Assembly (NCBI GenBank): GCA_963969395.1 | Contig: OZ017801.1 | Location: forward strand, 7,070,501 to 7,134,500 | Source of the DNA: Pseudoscleropodium purum | Lineage: Eukaryota; Streptophyta; Bryopsida; Hypnales; Brachytheciaceae | Reading direction: 5' to 3' | DNA: 64,000 bases | Part shown: piece by piece, positions 13,284-23,847 of the stretch | Layout: each line of letters begins with the position of its first letter | Position numbering within the stretch: position 1 is the stretch's first letter | The notes under the pieces: generated by a model | The model's input: the letters and a program-made list of their open reading frames with translations, nothing else | Database searches by the model: none | What the model was told of the DNA's origin: nothing | Program-made: the position numbers and the translations under genes

Positions 13284-13599
13284 GGTTCTTCTTCAACTTC
13301 AGTTTTTACCTCCAATTGGTTATAATAGAAATTTTATTGTTAATAGAAGTTCTTTATACTCTATTTGGATGTTAAATATTGAAAGTTAAGAACTTAGAGG
13401 ATGTTTGTCTATTGAATTTTGACCTTTGAGGTTCATTAGCCTTGAAAGGTAAATAGGAACTTATCCTAGGGTATTTTCCTAAAGCCAATGAATGTTTGGA
13501 GGCCCATGTAATATGTATATGGGCTGATTCTACCTACCTTAGGGATTTAGAGGCTTGGTAGACATCTTCTTCCTCCCTTTTAGTCGGATTTTGGGGAGA

Positions 13600-14400
13600 C
13601 AAGTGATTGTTGTTGTTTTGAAAGTTGAGAAGTATAGAGTTTGAGAGACAAAAAGTTTGAATAATTACACTTTTGTATGTATTAAAAATTTTAGAATAAA
13701 AATTTGAAGTTTTGTATTTCTTCTCATTGTCATTTAAAAAAAAATGTCTTATGCAATTTGAAGTTGAGAACAAAAAGATATAAGCATTTGAGTAGAGGAA
13801 TGTTTGTTGTCATTCAATAAAGAGAAGTAAAGATTTGAACAACCACCAAAGTTTGTATTTTTTTTAATTATGTTTGAAAGTTTGAGGCATCAAAGATATC
13901 TTTTTTATTTTTTTTAAAACTCATCTTTTAAAGCAATTAAAGCTATATAGAATAAGTTATGGATTCTTAAGTAGAAGAGAGTTTGTTGCCCTTATTGTTT
14001 ATAACCTGTAATTTTGAGAAGCTATAAGTTTTGTTGAAAGGTTGAATTACAAATGAAAATTTTAGTGAAGGTAGAAAAATTTATTAACTTCTCAAAAAGC
14101 TATCATTTTTTTAGTTTGAAGAAAATTGCAAAAGTTATAGATAGTGAAGCAAAAGAAGGTTTGTTGCTTTTCTATTTTGAGAAGAATGGAGTTAGAATGA
14201 AGTTAATTTTATGCTTTCTTTGAAGTTTTGAAGTTTTGAAGTTTTGAATACACCAAGATTTCAAGACATGAAGATTGAAGATTTGTGTGTTGTGGCTTGC
14301 GGCTTGTTATTCCTAATTTAATTTAGAGGCTCATTGTTTTTCTTTTATTATTTCTAGCTGGTTTTGAAGGCTTGTTGTTTTCATTTTTGTTTTGTAAATA
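13600..14400. repeat. Degenerate ~180-200 bp tandem repeat
   Basis: The phrase 'tttgttg' followed by a C/T-rich stretch and 'gagaag' recurs near 13,603, 13,801, 13,981, 14,159 and 14,369. Between these anchors, each unit holds variants of 'aagtttgaa' and 'ttttaaa'. Identity is low, so it is an old tandem array or a composition effect. A purer 10 bp tandem (gaagttttgaagttttgaag) lies at about 14,220-14,248. Confidence 0.45.
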
Positions 14401-14413
14401 CTGTTGCAAGTTA

Positions 14414-14676
14414 CAACGGTGTTAGTATGTGAACCTAAAAATGTGAGCTTAAGAATGTGAGCTTGAGAGCATTGAATCTACAATATAGGTACCTATAATA
14501 TAAATACCACACTTTATAAAGGGTGTATGTATCAAAAATACTTTTAATATGGGTATTTATAATATATATACCTTATAATCATAGATGATTTTTATAATGT
14601 ATACACCTGTAATACATGTATATAGTATTCTAGGTTCATGAGCTCACATTCGTATGCTCACTTGATAGTAATCCTT
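14414..14676. mobile_element. MITE-like element with a 10 bp target duplication
   Basis: The direct repeat ttgcaagtta flanks the unit exactly (14404-14413 and 14677-14686). Inside are inverted repeats: gtgagcttaagaatgtgagc (from 14443) pairs with the reverse complement of 14634-14661 (gtgagcatacgaatgtgagc). The interior is AT-rich with 'taatata' phrases. A 9-11 bp duplication suits Mutator-like elements, but the very ends match only weakly. No coding capacity. Confidence 0.6.
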
Positions 14677-14689
14677 TTGCAAGTTATGT

Positions 14690-16030
14690 GGATATTTAAT
14701 AATAGTCCCGTTTTGTGTTTGTGGTGTCAAAGTGGGATTAATCACTCACATAGTCAAATTTCTATGTCATTCCTATTGATGAAACACGTATACTAGTTAT
14801 CGTGAACTTGAGGTTTAGGAGCCAATTTTCGGACGGTTAGCTCGTGGTTTGGTTGTTCCATTTTATCCATCCCGTTTTATCAGTCCTGTTTTATCCGTTC
14901 GAGGCCGTGGGTTCTTATCACCTATTTCTACTCTAGCCCTTTTAGAGCCATTATAGGATAAGTCAACAGGGAGGAGTTTGAAGATTGAAGAATGGAGACC
15001 AAAGATTGAAGATTGAAGATTATAAGATTTGACTGAACTCCATAGTAAACCATTCCCAATCATAGCTCAAATTCTCGTGATTTCCCAAAGCAAACTCTTT
15101 CTACCCAATAGATTTGATTATGATGGAAATTCAAGTTGATGGATGTGGCAAGGGAAGAAGTTGATAGTTTGGTATTTGAATACAATGAATTTGTGTTAAG
15201 GTACTCAATGTTGGACTGAAGTACCATTTAGTATATAACAAAATCAAAAGAACTAATAGTTTTTTTTAAAATTTTTTGTGAAAGTGTCAACATGGCAATC
15301 ACTTCAAATTTGGTGAAAGAATGTATAGTTTATGCATTTATTCAAAATTTGGACCAAAAATCATTTTTCAATCACATTCTTGTTCTCTTTCATCCAAATT
15401 TGGCGACTCCATTCACATTTCTAGTAGAAATAAAAAATTTCAAGGAAAAATAGATTATTTTTTTTGGGCAAAATGTATAAATTTATTTTGCAATAGTGCA
15501 ATTTGGCCTTGTGGTGCCAAAGAAACTAGGCTTGTGACTAGGCAATGGCGTTTTAGATTATAATATGAAACTTTTCTATACAAGTGGTGAACTGGGGCCT
15601 AGAAAATTTCTACAATTTAAGATTTTACAAACTTCAACATATAGAGAACTAGAGTTTAGCATAGTTGGAGATACCTTTTTTTTTTTAGTGAAAAGAGGAT
15701 TATTTCTAGTATTAGCATTGAAATTTCTAAATTTTCCAAACAAAAACAGAATTTTCAGATGAACTTAGTAATTTCTTTGAATTTTCAATGTCAATACTAT
15801 CTTGATTTTAAACTAAAATTTAGATAAATTTGTTATTTTATAATCACTCACAAAACACAATTGTAAAATTTGAAGCATAGATCATATTTATGTCCTTTGA
15901 TTAGTTTGTTTAGGGCCGATACTTTCTTTGAGAATCAAACGTAAAAAATTACTGAGATATTTATGAGGTATTTGACTATATTAAAATATTTGTGATTTCA
16001 TCATTCAAAAATGGGTAGATTGTATACATA
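14690..16030. other. AT-rich stretch, no supported gene
   Basis: Short open frames near 14,863-15,063 and 15,321-15,762 resemble nothing I know and have biased AT-rich composition. No structured repeat seen except 'agattgaag' phrases near 15,000. Confidence 0.4.
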
Positions 16031-16039
16031 CAAAAAGGA

Positions 16040-17090
16040 ATGTTGCCAAATGTAATGTACTTTTGAAAAAACATATAGTGTATTTTTGAAAAAAAAATAG
16101 TGAGCTATTAAAAACATTATTGTGTATTTGTGAAAAAAAATATAGTATACTAAAAAAATTAGTATACTTTTGACAAAAAAATATAACATACTTTAAATAA
16201 TGAATCACTTCTAAGCCACTTTGGCTATCAGAATTATTTATGAATTAAAAACTACTTTTTTTTCATTTAGTATTGAACTCCACTTTGGAAGGTAGTCTAA
16301 CCAATGTGGTTCACATTGCCTTTCAAGCCACTCATTTGAATTTGAATCTATTATAAATAGGGAATATATTTTCATTCTAGAATGTATATCATAGGTAGAT
16401 GAAGATAGAATTGAAAATAAAAGTGATAATTGGTTGAATTAACTTTTTTTTTAAAGTAAGATGAAATCAAACTTGATGAGTGTTCAAAATGTGTTTTAAT
16501 AAATAATTTATATAATAATTAGCCAATCATTGTAAATATTCAATATATAGACATTGAAATTTGGGCAATAAGTGATAAGTATTATAGACATGTCTAATCA
16601 ACAATTTAGTATATTTACATAGATTGTATAAATCACCTAATATGACTAGAGTTGGATTTAAAGATTAATTCTAATGTACAAAAATAATTGTAGAGTTTTA
16701 GGATATATTTCAATTAAAATAGAAATAAATTTTTTTTCAACATGTTGAGTATCATAATCAAGTTTCCTTCAATTTGCATTGCATTGTATGCCAAATTTAT
16801 ACCATTTAAATGCATTTTTAACATACAAACAATTTGAAGTCTTGTAGTGAATGATGTCAAACTTGTAGAAAATGTCTTTTTTTTGTTTGAACATTTAGGA
16901 AAAATATAGTGTATTTTTGGAAAAACAAATATTGTACTTTAAAAAAAATATAGTGTACTTTTGAAACTAAATATAGTGTACTTTAAAAAAAAAATAGTGT
17001 ACCAAATATAGCAATGTATTTTTGTGAAAAAAATGCAATACCTAATATAGTATACTTTTGTGATATAATATAGAATACTATCAAAATGTG
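16040..17090. repeat. Two clusters of a ~25 bp phrase (tagtgtac + poly-A)
   Basis: Variants of 'atatagtgtacttttgaaaa' recur at 16,050-16,200 and again at 16,900-17,070, about ten times in all, with forms such as tagtatact, tagtgtatttttg and attgtacttt. The clusters look like small degenerate tandem arrays in AT-rich DNA. The open frames on the minus strand at 16,001-16,208 are by-products of the repeated phrase. Confidence 0.55.
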
Positions 17091-18454
17091 TAGGCTACTT
17101 ACTGACCAATTTTGATTGAGTACATAGGAAAATTATATAGTTCAAAATTGGAAGAAAGAATAAATTCTAAGTATTTGTATTAGTCATTAATTAGTGATGA
17201 ATTAGGCTTTTACGGGTTTAGGATCTTCGAGTTGCAATGCTTAGTGAAACCAAAAATCATTTTTTACTCTTTCTTTGATCATATTGAAACCCTAAACATA
17301 TTAAATTCGGATGATTTTAGAGATATCGAGATTGAGTCTTTTGTTTTAGAATGGTTTACATAAAGCTCACTACTCCTAAAGGAACTTTTCATTCTAAAGC
17401 ACTCAACATTGCCTTTTCCAACACCAAGAGCAAAAAAATAGTGTAAAATATAGTATAATTTTGTATCAAATATATTGGTTAAATTAGAACAAATATGATA
17501 CTGAATATAGTATATGCCTATGGAATTATTAGTGTAAAATATCTTATAAATATTGCCATAACTTTAATGTCACCATTAATATAGATGAAATTTAGTATAA
17601 ATTTAGGCAAAATATAAAGTGTAAACATTGATATAGGGTAGAATTTTATATGTTTAGGGTTGTTTCCACCATAAGATGCACTAGTATAATTGAACTATAT
17701 AGTAACGTTGGAGGACTATTGTATTTAGTTTCTGTATGTGATTTGATTGCACAATGATTACCATCATTTAGATGTTTCTACTATGAGATGACATCCTAAA
17801 CTGAAAATGATTTGAAGCTCAGTAAGTGATTCATTTATTGTTAGTGGCAAGTGCACCAGGATGTACTTAGGCTAAATACATCATGTCATGCCTTGTTCTA
17901 ACCATTCTAGCTTCATTTTTATTTCTCCTTCTTCTTCTAATTTGCAAATTGGGCTTATGAGGCAATGTTCTAGAGTCTCAAATAGACCTATTTATCTTTA
18001 TTTCTACGTAATTACGTATACAACATGGGAAGATATCCCAATTTTTCTTGTGCTGCAAAAAATGTGTAGAGTGTTGAAACATCCCCTATGAAGATAGAGG
18101 ACAATCCAGCCCATTTGGTCAAGGAACCTACCAGCCCTTTTGGTTTCAACGCAACAAGAATAGTGAAAGATGAATTCCAAAGACCCAATTCCGATCAAAA
18201 GAATTCTTGACGAACTCAAGCAGCGTATGGTATGTCTTGCTCTCGTGCTTCAAGGTTGCGACAGTGTATACGATGAATGCTTTTTTATTGTTATTGTTGA
18301 GCTAAGTGCCACTAAAATTGAAGTCAATCAAGTCTTGCGAGAAACACGAGTTATTGACCATTAGATCTTGCAAAAATGAAAGACACTAACAAATTTACAT
18401 TGTTTCCCAATTAACTTGTGTGGTGACAATGAACAAGTGGTATGGTTCTATGTA
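17090..18454. other. AT-rich spacer; one small unrecognised open frame
   Basis: A 64-codon plus-strand frame at 18,170-18,364 (MNSKDPIPIKRILDELKQRM...) has a protein-like composition but no family I recognise and no gene context. The rest is AT-rich DNA with 'atagtataat' phrases near 17,440. Confidence 0.3.
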
Positions 18455-18908
18455 CAATTGTAGTATATTTTTCGGAATCTAATCTTATTCAACTAAATCC
18501 GAGTTCGAACACCATGGAATGAACTATATAAGGCTAGCGTAGTGTATTCAAAGGTTACAATGTACTAATTTATTAGATAAAAAGGTTTATTTACTTTTAT
18601 TCCCACTAAAATCCAAGATATCACTCAAGCTGTCCATTAGTAGATGCTATTGACAGATGTATGACGTTTCAGTCCTATCTAGTATACTGCTGGCTCATGA
18701 CAATAGTTCTGGGACAATAGTTCAATGTAGATTGACTTGTGATGAATGCATGTGCAATGCAGAACTTTTGAACCTTATAAGTAATAGTATTAGTATTTAG
18801 CAAACAAATTAAGGTTGAGGGTTTTAGAACAACTTACAATAGTCAACACACACCCACAATTAAGGACAATAGGGCCAAACACGTGCAAATTAGTATGCTC
18901 TACCTACA
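18455..18908 (+). repeat. Module copy D1 (LTR-like, with TATA box)
   Basis: This segment recurs closely at 19,922-20,377. It starts tgtagtatatttttcggaat and ends near ctacctaca, so the copy has TGTAG...CTACA ends like a long terminal repeat. It holds a clean TATA-like box, ctatataagg, near 18,530. The phrases 'ggaatga' and 'cctatctagtat' place it in the same family as the modules at 23,455 and 26,480. No flanking target duplication, primer-binding site or coding region was found. Confidence 0.7.
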
Positions 18909-19921
18909 ACATGCACAAATCTCAAGCTTACAACATGTAGATATGTGAAACTTCTAACACAACATTCTAACACCTATAACCATGACAACTAAAACATTAA
19001 TCCAAAACTAATAACCACACTTGTACTTATACCCAAACTAGTGGCACGGCCCAAGGGCTGTTCAAAAAATTTGACCCCTTTTTTATTTCGTTTTCAATTT
19101 TGGAGTCAAATTATTAATCAAATCACCCAGAATTTATATCTAAAACCATAAGTACAAACTTTAAATTTCCAAAGCCATCTTTAAAACTACTGAAATTTTT
19201 ATTGAATGGCCTAATGCCCTATGACCCGTGGGAAAGGGATCTATAGCCGCGCGATCAACCCTATGGCTGTGGCTTATGGAGTCTATGATCGTAGCAACAC
19301 GTCTGGTCGACTACCGCGGGCTCAGTTTCGATGAACAATAGGTCAAGGATTCGAATCCCTAATTTTTGATTTCGACAGGAGCTGCTATCACAGCATTGAT
19401 CAGAGCTCCTTCAAATCAAAGTTTCAATCTCACCGTCTGGGATTGTAATTGCTCTGCACACTCCGATCACCCACACAAAGGAGAAAAAACTCGACGCCTG
19501 AAGTGGCACCGCAATCAATTTGATCAGGTTACCTTGATTTCCAAAGAAATCTTCAATCACCACCTCAAATCTGATCCTACATCGGCACCAGACTCCATTC
19601 CCGAATTTAATCAAAGAGAAGAGCGATCTCCAACAATTTTAACTTCGCAGACTTTAGTCTTCCCAATCATCTGATCGTCAATTATTCACTCCGATCTCTC
19701 CTCCAATTACTTCGTTTGTGCCTGACTTGGATCAATCTCCAGCCTGGATCGGGATCATCGATGTCCTAGATCGCTCGACATCAATCTCCGATTGCTTCGA
19801 TCAACCCAACGACGCTGCAGTAGTCTGATTTCAATCACCCGATCAGCAGAAGCTTGAGCTCTTGCACTACAGCGTTGCTCGCTGGCGTTCGTCGAACCAT
19901 GATAGCTGAACTCCCGATGTC
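18909..19921 (+). repeat. Spacer and GATC-word array between modules D1 and D2
   Basis: The first 300 bases hold nothing recognisable. From about 19,235 to 19,860 the tetranucleotide GATC occurs 16 times in roughly 630 bp, often in the wider palindromes TGATCA or CGATCG (attgatcagag, ttgatcagg, ctgatcgtc, ccgatcac). The composition is richer in G+C than the surroundings. A 102-codon open frame at 19,366-19,674 lies inside the array, with low-complexity Ser/Thr/Pro composition; I do not call it a gene. Confidence 0.6.
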
Positions 19922-20377
19922 TCCATGTAGTATATTTTTCGGAATCTAATCTTATTCAACTAAATCCGAGTTCGAATACCAGGGAATGAACTATATAAGG
20001 CTAGCGTAATGTGTTTAAAGGTCACAATGTATAAACGTGAAAAATTCAAAGACTTATTTATTCTTAATCCCACTAAAATTCAAGGTATCACTCAAGCTGT
20101 CCATTAGTAGATGCTATTGATTGATGTATGCAGTCACAGTCCTGTCTAGTGTGCTACTGGCTCATAACAATAGTTCTGAGACAATAGTTCAATGTGGACT
20201 GACTTGTAATGAATGCATGTGCAATGCAGGACTTTTAAACTAGATAAATAATAATATGAGTATTTAGGAAAGAAATATAATTTAGCGTTTTAGAACTTAC
20301 AATAATTTGCAGTTAGACGCAACACACAAGGACAATAGTGCCAAACACATGCAAATTTAGCATGCTCTACCTACAGA
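19922..20377 (+). repeat. Module copy D2 (LTR-like, with TATA box)
   Basis: Direct repeat of 18,455-18,908, sharing tgtagtatatttttcggaat, the TATA-like ctatataagg and the phrase 'ctcaagctgtccattagtag', with scattered differences. The two copies are 1,467 bp apart, start to start. Confidence 0.75.
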
Positions 20378-22370
20378 TCATTTCAATAGAAAACCATTTC
20401 AACATATATAGTAAAGCTTCATGCATCTAAAAACCCTTGATAAATATTCCCAATCAAATACTAGTACCATTAACTAGTAAGTTTCTTCTAAGTCTCCAAA
20501 TACAACCTTATTACCACACACAATTAACTTTAACCTATAACCTTACATCTATTACCAAACCCTAAGATGTCCTAATCTAAAACTTAAAACTCTAGCTCAA
20601 ACCCTTAATTGTTCGGCAATAGGTTCCTTTAGTTTTGTATAGACTAGAGGTATTTTGAAAATTAATAATTTGTTTATACAATTCCCAATTACAATAATGT
20701 CAAAGCTAATGAACAAATATTTTGTGTTTTATTATAAATAATCAAAATTTAATTAAATTATTTATAATAAGAATTTGAAAATGCCTTGCCAAATACCCTC
20801 AGTTCACAGCCAAATCCCTAATCCTAATTGTGACCATAGGTCTTTTTGACTGTAACAATTGGACAAATTCAGAAATCCATAACCTTTACATACGCTAACC
20901 AAAAATAATAATTTTAAATCCAATGGATTAAATATACTATGATCTATCAGAAATCACTAAAATCTAGCCAAATAATTTACAATAGGAATTTTAAATCCAA
21001 AGATCAAAACCCTAAATCTGACACTCAAATCTTCACCCTTAATTGTTTTAACAAATCCTCGGATCTGTATAAATTGGGTGTCTTCACAAATTAATAACTT
21101 TTGCATATGATATCCAAATTCAGTAATTCAAGAACTCATATGCAATATATACTCTAATCTACCATGCAGTATTCAAAAACAGTCAAGAAAATTCACTTAA
21201 TAATTTTGGAAAAATGAATCAAAGAATCAAATTACTGCTGCTACTCCAACTCATTCCAACTTGCATTGCCTAGCACTTCACAGGACTTGGTAAATGCATG
21301 CAACAGGTCGTTGATAACGATGCAATTTCCGATGATCTTCCAAATAACAGCTAGTGCCTTATTGATGGTTGGGTCAGCAATCGAAGTATATACATCAATA
21401 AATTTAAACACAAAGCCTGAAATTTCTCAAGTTACTCCCTGGATTTGCTGAAGATTCTGCATCATGCAGTCTCGAACTAGTTCCTATTGCAACTTCAGAT
21501 CGTCATTTCTCTTTAGATGCGAATGTACCTGGCCTTGAATCCATGCAATTGAACTCGAGTAGCTTCCCCAAACTGGAGCCTCAGATACTCAGTCAATCCA
21601 ATATCTCGTTCACCCAAAAGGGCGTTCTCCAAATCCTAAGTCTAAGCCTAAATTCTTGCTTTGATCAGGGACGACTGCTTCAAACTTGTATGCACGTCCG
21701 AACTCCTTGGAAATCAATTCACGCCGCCCTTTTTGAGGTCAGGATGGTTCTTCCAAATTCTTCACTGAGCTCTTGATGAAGGTTGTAGTCTCAATCCCAA
21801 TTAGCAGTAACGACCCTCACGCTCACAAATCAGTGCGTTCGTAATCTCAGAATGTAACTCTCCTCAACCAACACTCTAAATTACTGGAGCAATGTCAAAA
21901 CACCACCCGGTCAATTGCTTTACAAAAACACTCACCATAAAAACCAAAACTTCCATTCCAGTACTGTGAGAGGAGAAGGTTATCAACAATTGCACGCTTT
22001 CAAATTAGCAAACTTTCCCAATACAAATTGTGAATTTGTCCGTTGCAAGACACACCAAGTGCTCAAATCGCAATAATTTTTACATCAGCACACCCAGGAC
22101 AAAGTTCCAGACATTTGATCACAACACTCAAAATACATCACTATACACACACAATACACAAACAAAAGCACCAATGTATTACAAACAGCACATAAATTAC
22201 AGGTACAACTACGCAAGTATGCACAAGGGAATATCAAAATCTGCACAGGGGAGAGGGGGAAAATGAGAGAAGGGAGAGGGATTTAAGTCGAGGGATGGGG
22301 GTGATCGGAAGCGGGAAGAGTTGTGCAGGCACCGCTTCCAATCACTCCTGCAACCCTAACTTTCTCCCTC
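20378..22370. other. Non-coding stretch after module D2
   Basis: AT-rich to 21,240, then more balanced composition. Open frames at 21,266-21,451, 21,543-21,776 and 22,030-22,266 are short, unrelated and unrecognised. No dense word array is obvious. A purine-rich stretch (agggagaggg) occurs near 22,250. Confidence 0.35.
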
Positions 22371-22371
22371 T

Positions 22372-23195
22372 TTCTTTTTCTTTTTCTTTAACTAGCTTGT
22401 CTTTTATTTATCTTTTTTTTTTAACTATTGTTTCTACTATAAACCAAAGTATCTTTTGACTTTTTGGAACTTTTAGTGTACTCTGGACTACTTTAACACT
22501 AAATACTCAAAATATATATAAATAATATAGGAAATGTCATAGAAACTCAAAAAAGTTCTACAAAAAGCTGAAAAGCTAGACTACACTCCATCCACCACTA
22601 ATTGTACTCCAAAACACAGACTTCAGCCCAATCACTTCATCTTACTAATTGCACAAAACTAACAAATCACAATCTCAAACAGCACAAATACACTGCACAA
22701 AACTGTGCTAAACAAAATTTTATTATTTGCCCAAATGCGCAAATTACAGCACAAAGATCAGTGTAAAGTACATAATGAACAGCATTCAGAAAATGTGCGA
22801 TGTACAGCGCACGACAGCACGGGAAAAAACGATGAATAGCAGAGAGAGAGAAATGAGAGAAAAACAAGACTAAATGTTGAATTCCGGGGATGATTGGAGA
22901 GGTTGCATCGCTCGCGATCAGCGTGACGTTCACAGCGCCTCGTGAATCTCTAATTTTTCTCGTTTTCTTTTTCTTTATCTTCCTGCTTTTCTTTAACTAA
23001 CTTGTCTTTTATTTATTTATTTTCTTTTAACTATTGTTTCTACTATAAACCAAAGTATCTTTTGACTTTTTGGAACTTTTAGTGTACTCTGGACTATTTT
23101 AACACTAAATACTCAATATATATATAAATAATATAGGAAATGTCATAGAAACTCAAAAAAGTTCTACAAAAAGCAAAAAACACTAGACTACAACA
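22372..23195 (+). repeat. ~210 bp direct repeat pair
   Basis: About 22,374-22,590 and 22,968-23,190 share a nearly identical block: 'ctttaacta', 'cttgtcttttattta', 'actattgtttctactataaa', 'ggaacttttagtgtactctg', 'aggaaatgtcatagaaactc'. The ~390 bp between them is unrelated except for 'ggatgattgg' phrases echoing the 'gtgatcgg' phrase at 22,300. A recent tandem duplication with a ~600 bp period is likely. Confidence 0.8.
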
Positions 23196-23454
23196 ATATA
23201 GGGTCATGTATGGAGGTTAGCCTTGCAACAATGCTTCTCTTTGAGGTTCTTATGCACATGCTTTACCACATTTGTGTACAAAGTACAAGTTAACTGAGTA
23301 TTAGAAGCAATCAAGAGGCATAATATATAGATGGATTAGAAAAAGCTAAATCGGCATAGATTGGGTCCAATGGCAATCCGATAGTAACTTGCCACCTTGT
23401 GCACCATCATCAACAGTTCTACCCCACCTTCTAGTGGCAACAAAGCCTATAATT

Positions 23455-23750
23455 TGAATTTAAGGACAAAAAAAGGTTTTGTAGTCTAGATTTTGTCTAT
23501 TTCCCAAAACCCAAGACTAAGTATAGGGGTCCTAAAATCAAAGGAAATGGTCAAATAGTCTAATGTTTTGTAGCTAGAAGTCACTTCTAAGCTAAATTGT
23601 TATGGGATTTACTCAACAATTTTATTATAGAAACCAATTGTAAAACACTCTTATATCCCAAGTGTGAATTTGGAGGCCTGTCCGTTAAATAATGCTATGG
23701 ACGCATGAGTACTGTCCTGGTCTTGCCTAGTATTCTAGGGGTATTTTCAA
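23455..23750 (+). repeat. Module copy B
   Basis: Aligns with 26,480-26,785: 'ttttgtctatttcccaaaac' against 'ttttgtctacttcacaaaac', 'tcaaatagtctaatg' against 'ttaaatagtctatcg', 'agaagtcactt' against 'agagtcactt', and 'gtcttgcctagtattct' against 'gtcttatcctagtatgt'. It leads straight into the GACAAWTTGTC array. Confidence 0.65.
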
Positions 23751-23815
23751 GACAATTTGGCAGGTTTATAAGAGCAATTTGTCATGCATGATCTAAACTT
23801 TTAAATGCAACAATT

Positions 23816-23847
<32 letters not shown>

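Noticed and set aside
19340..19365. tRNA-like B box (ggattcgaatccc)
   Set aside because: No matching A box or cloverleaf stems upstream; a SINE relic is possible but not supported.
18455..20377. Classical LTR retrotransposon
   Set aside because: The direct repeats look LTR-like, but there is no target duplication, primer-binding site, polypurine tract or coding region between them, so I call only repeat modules.
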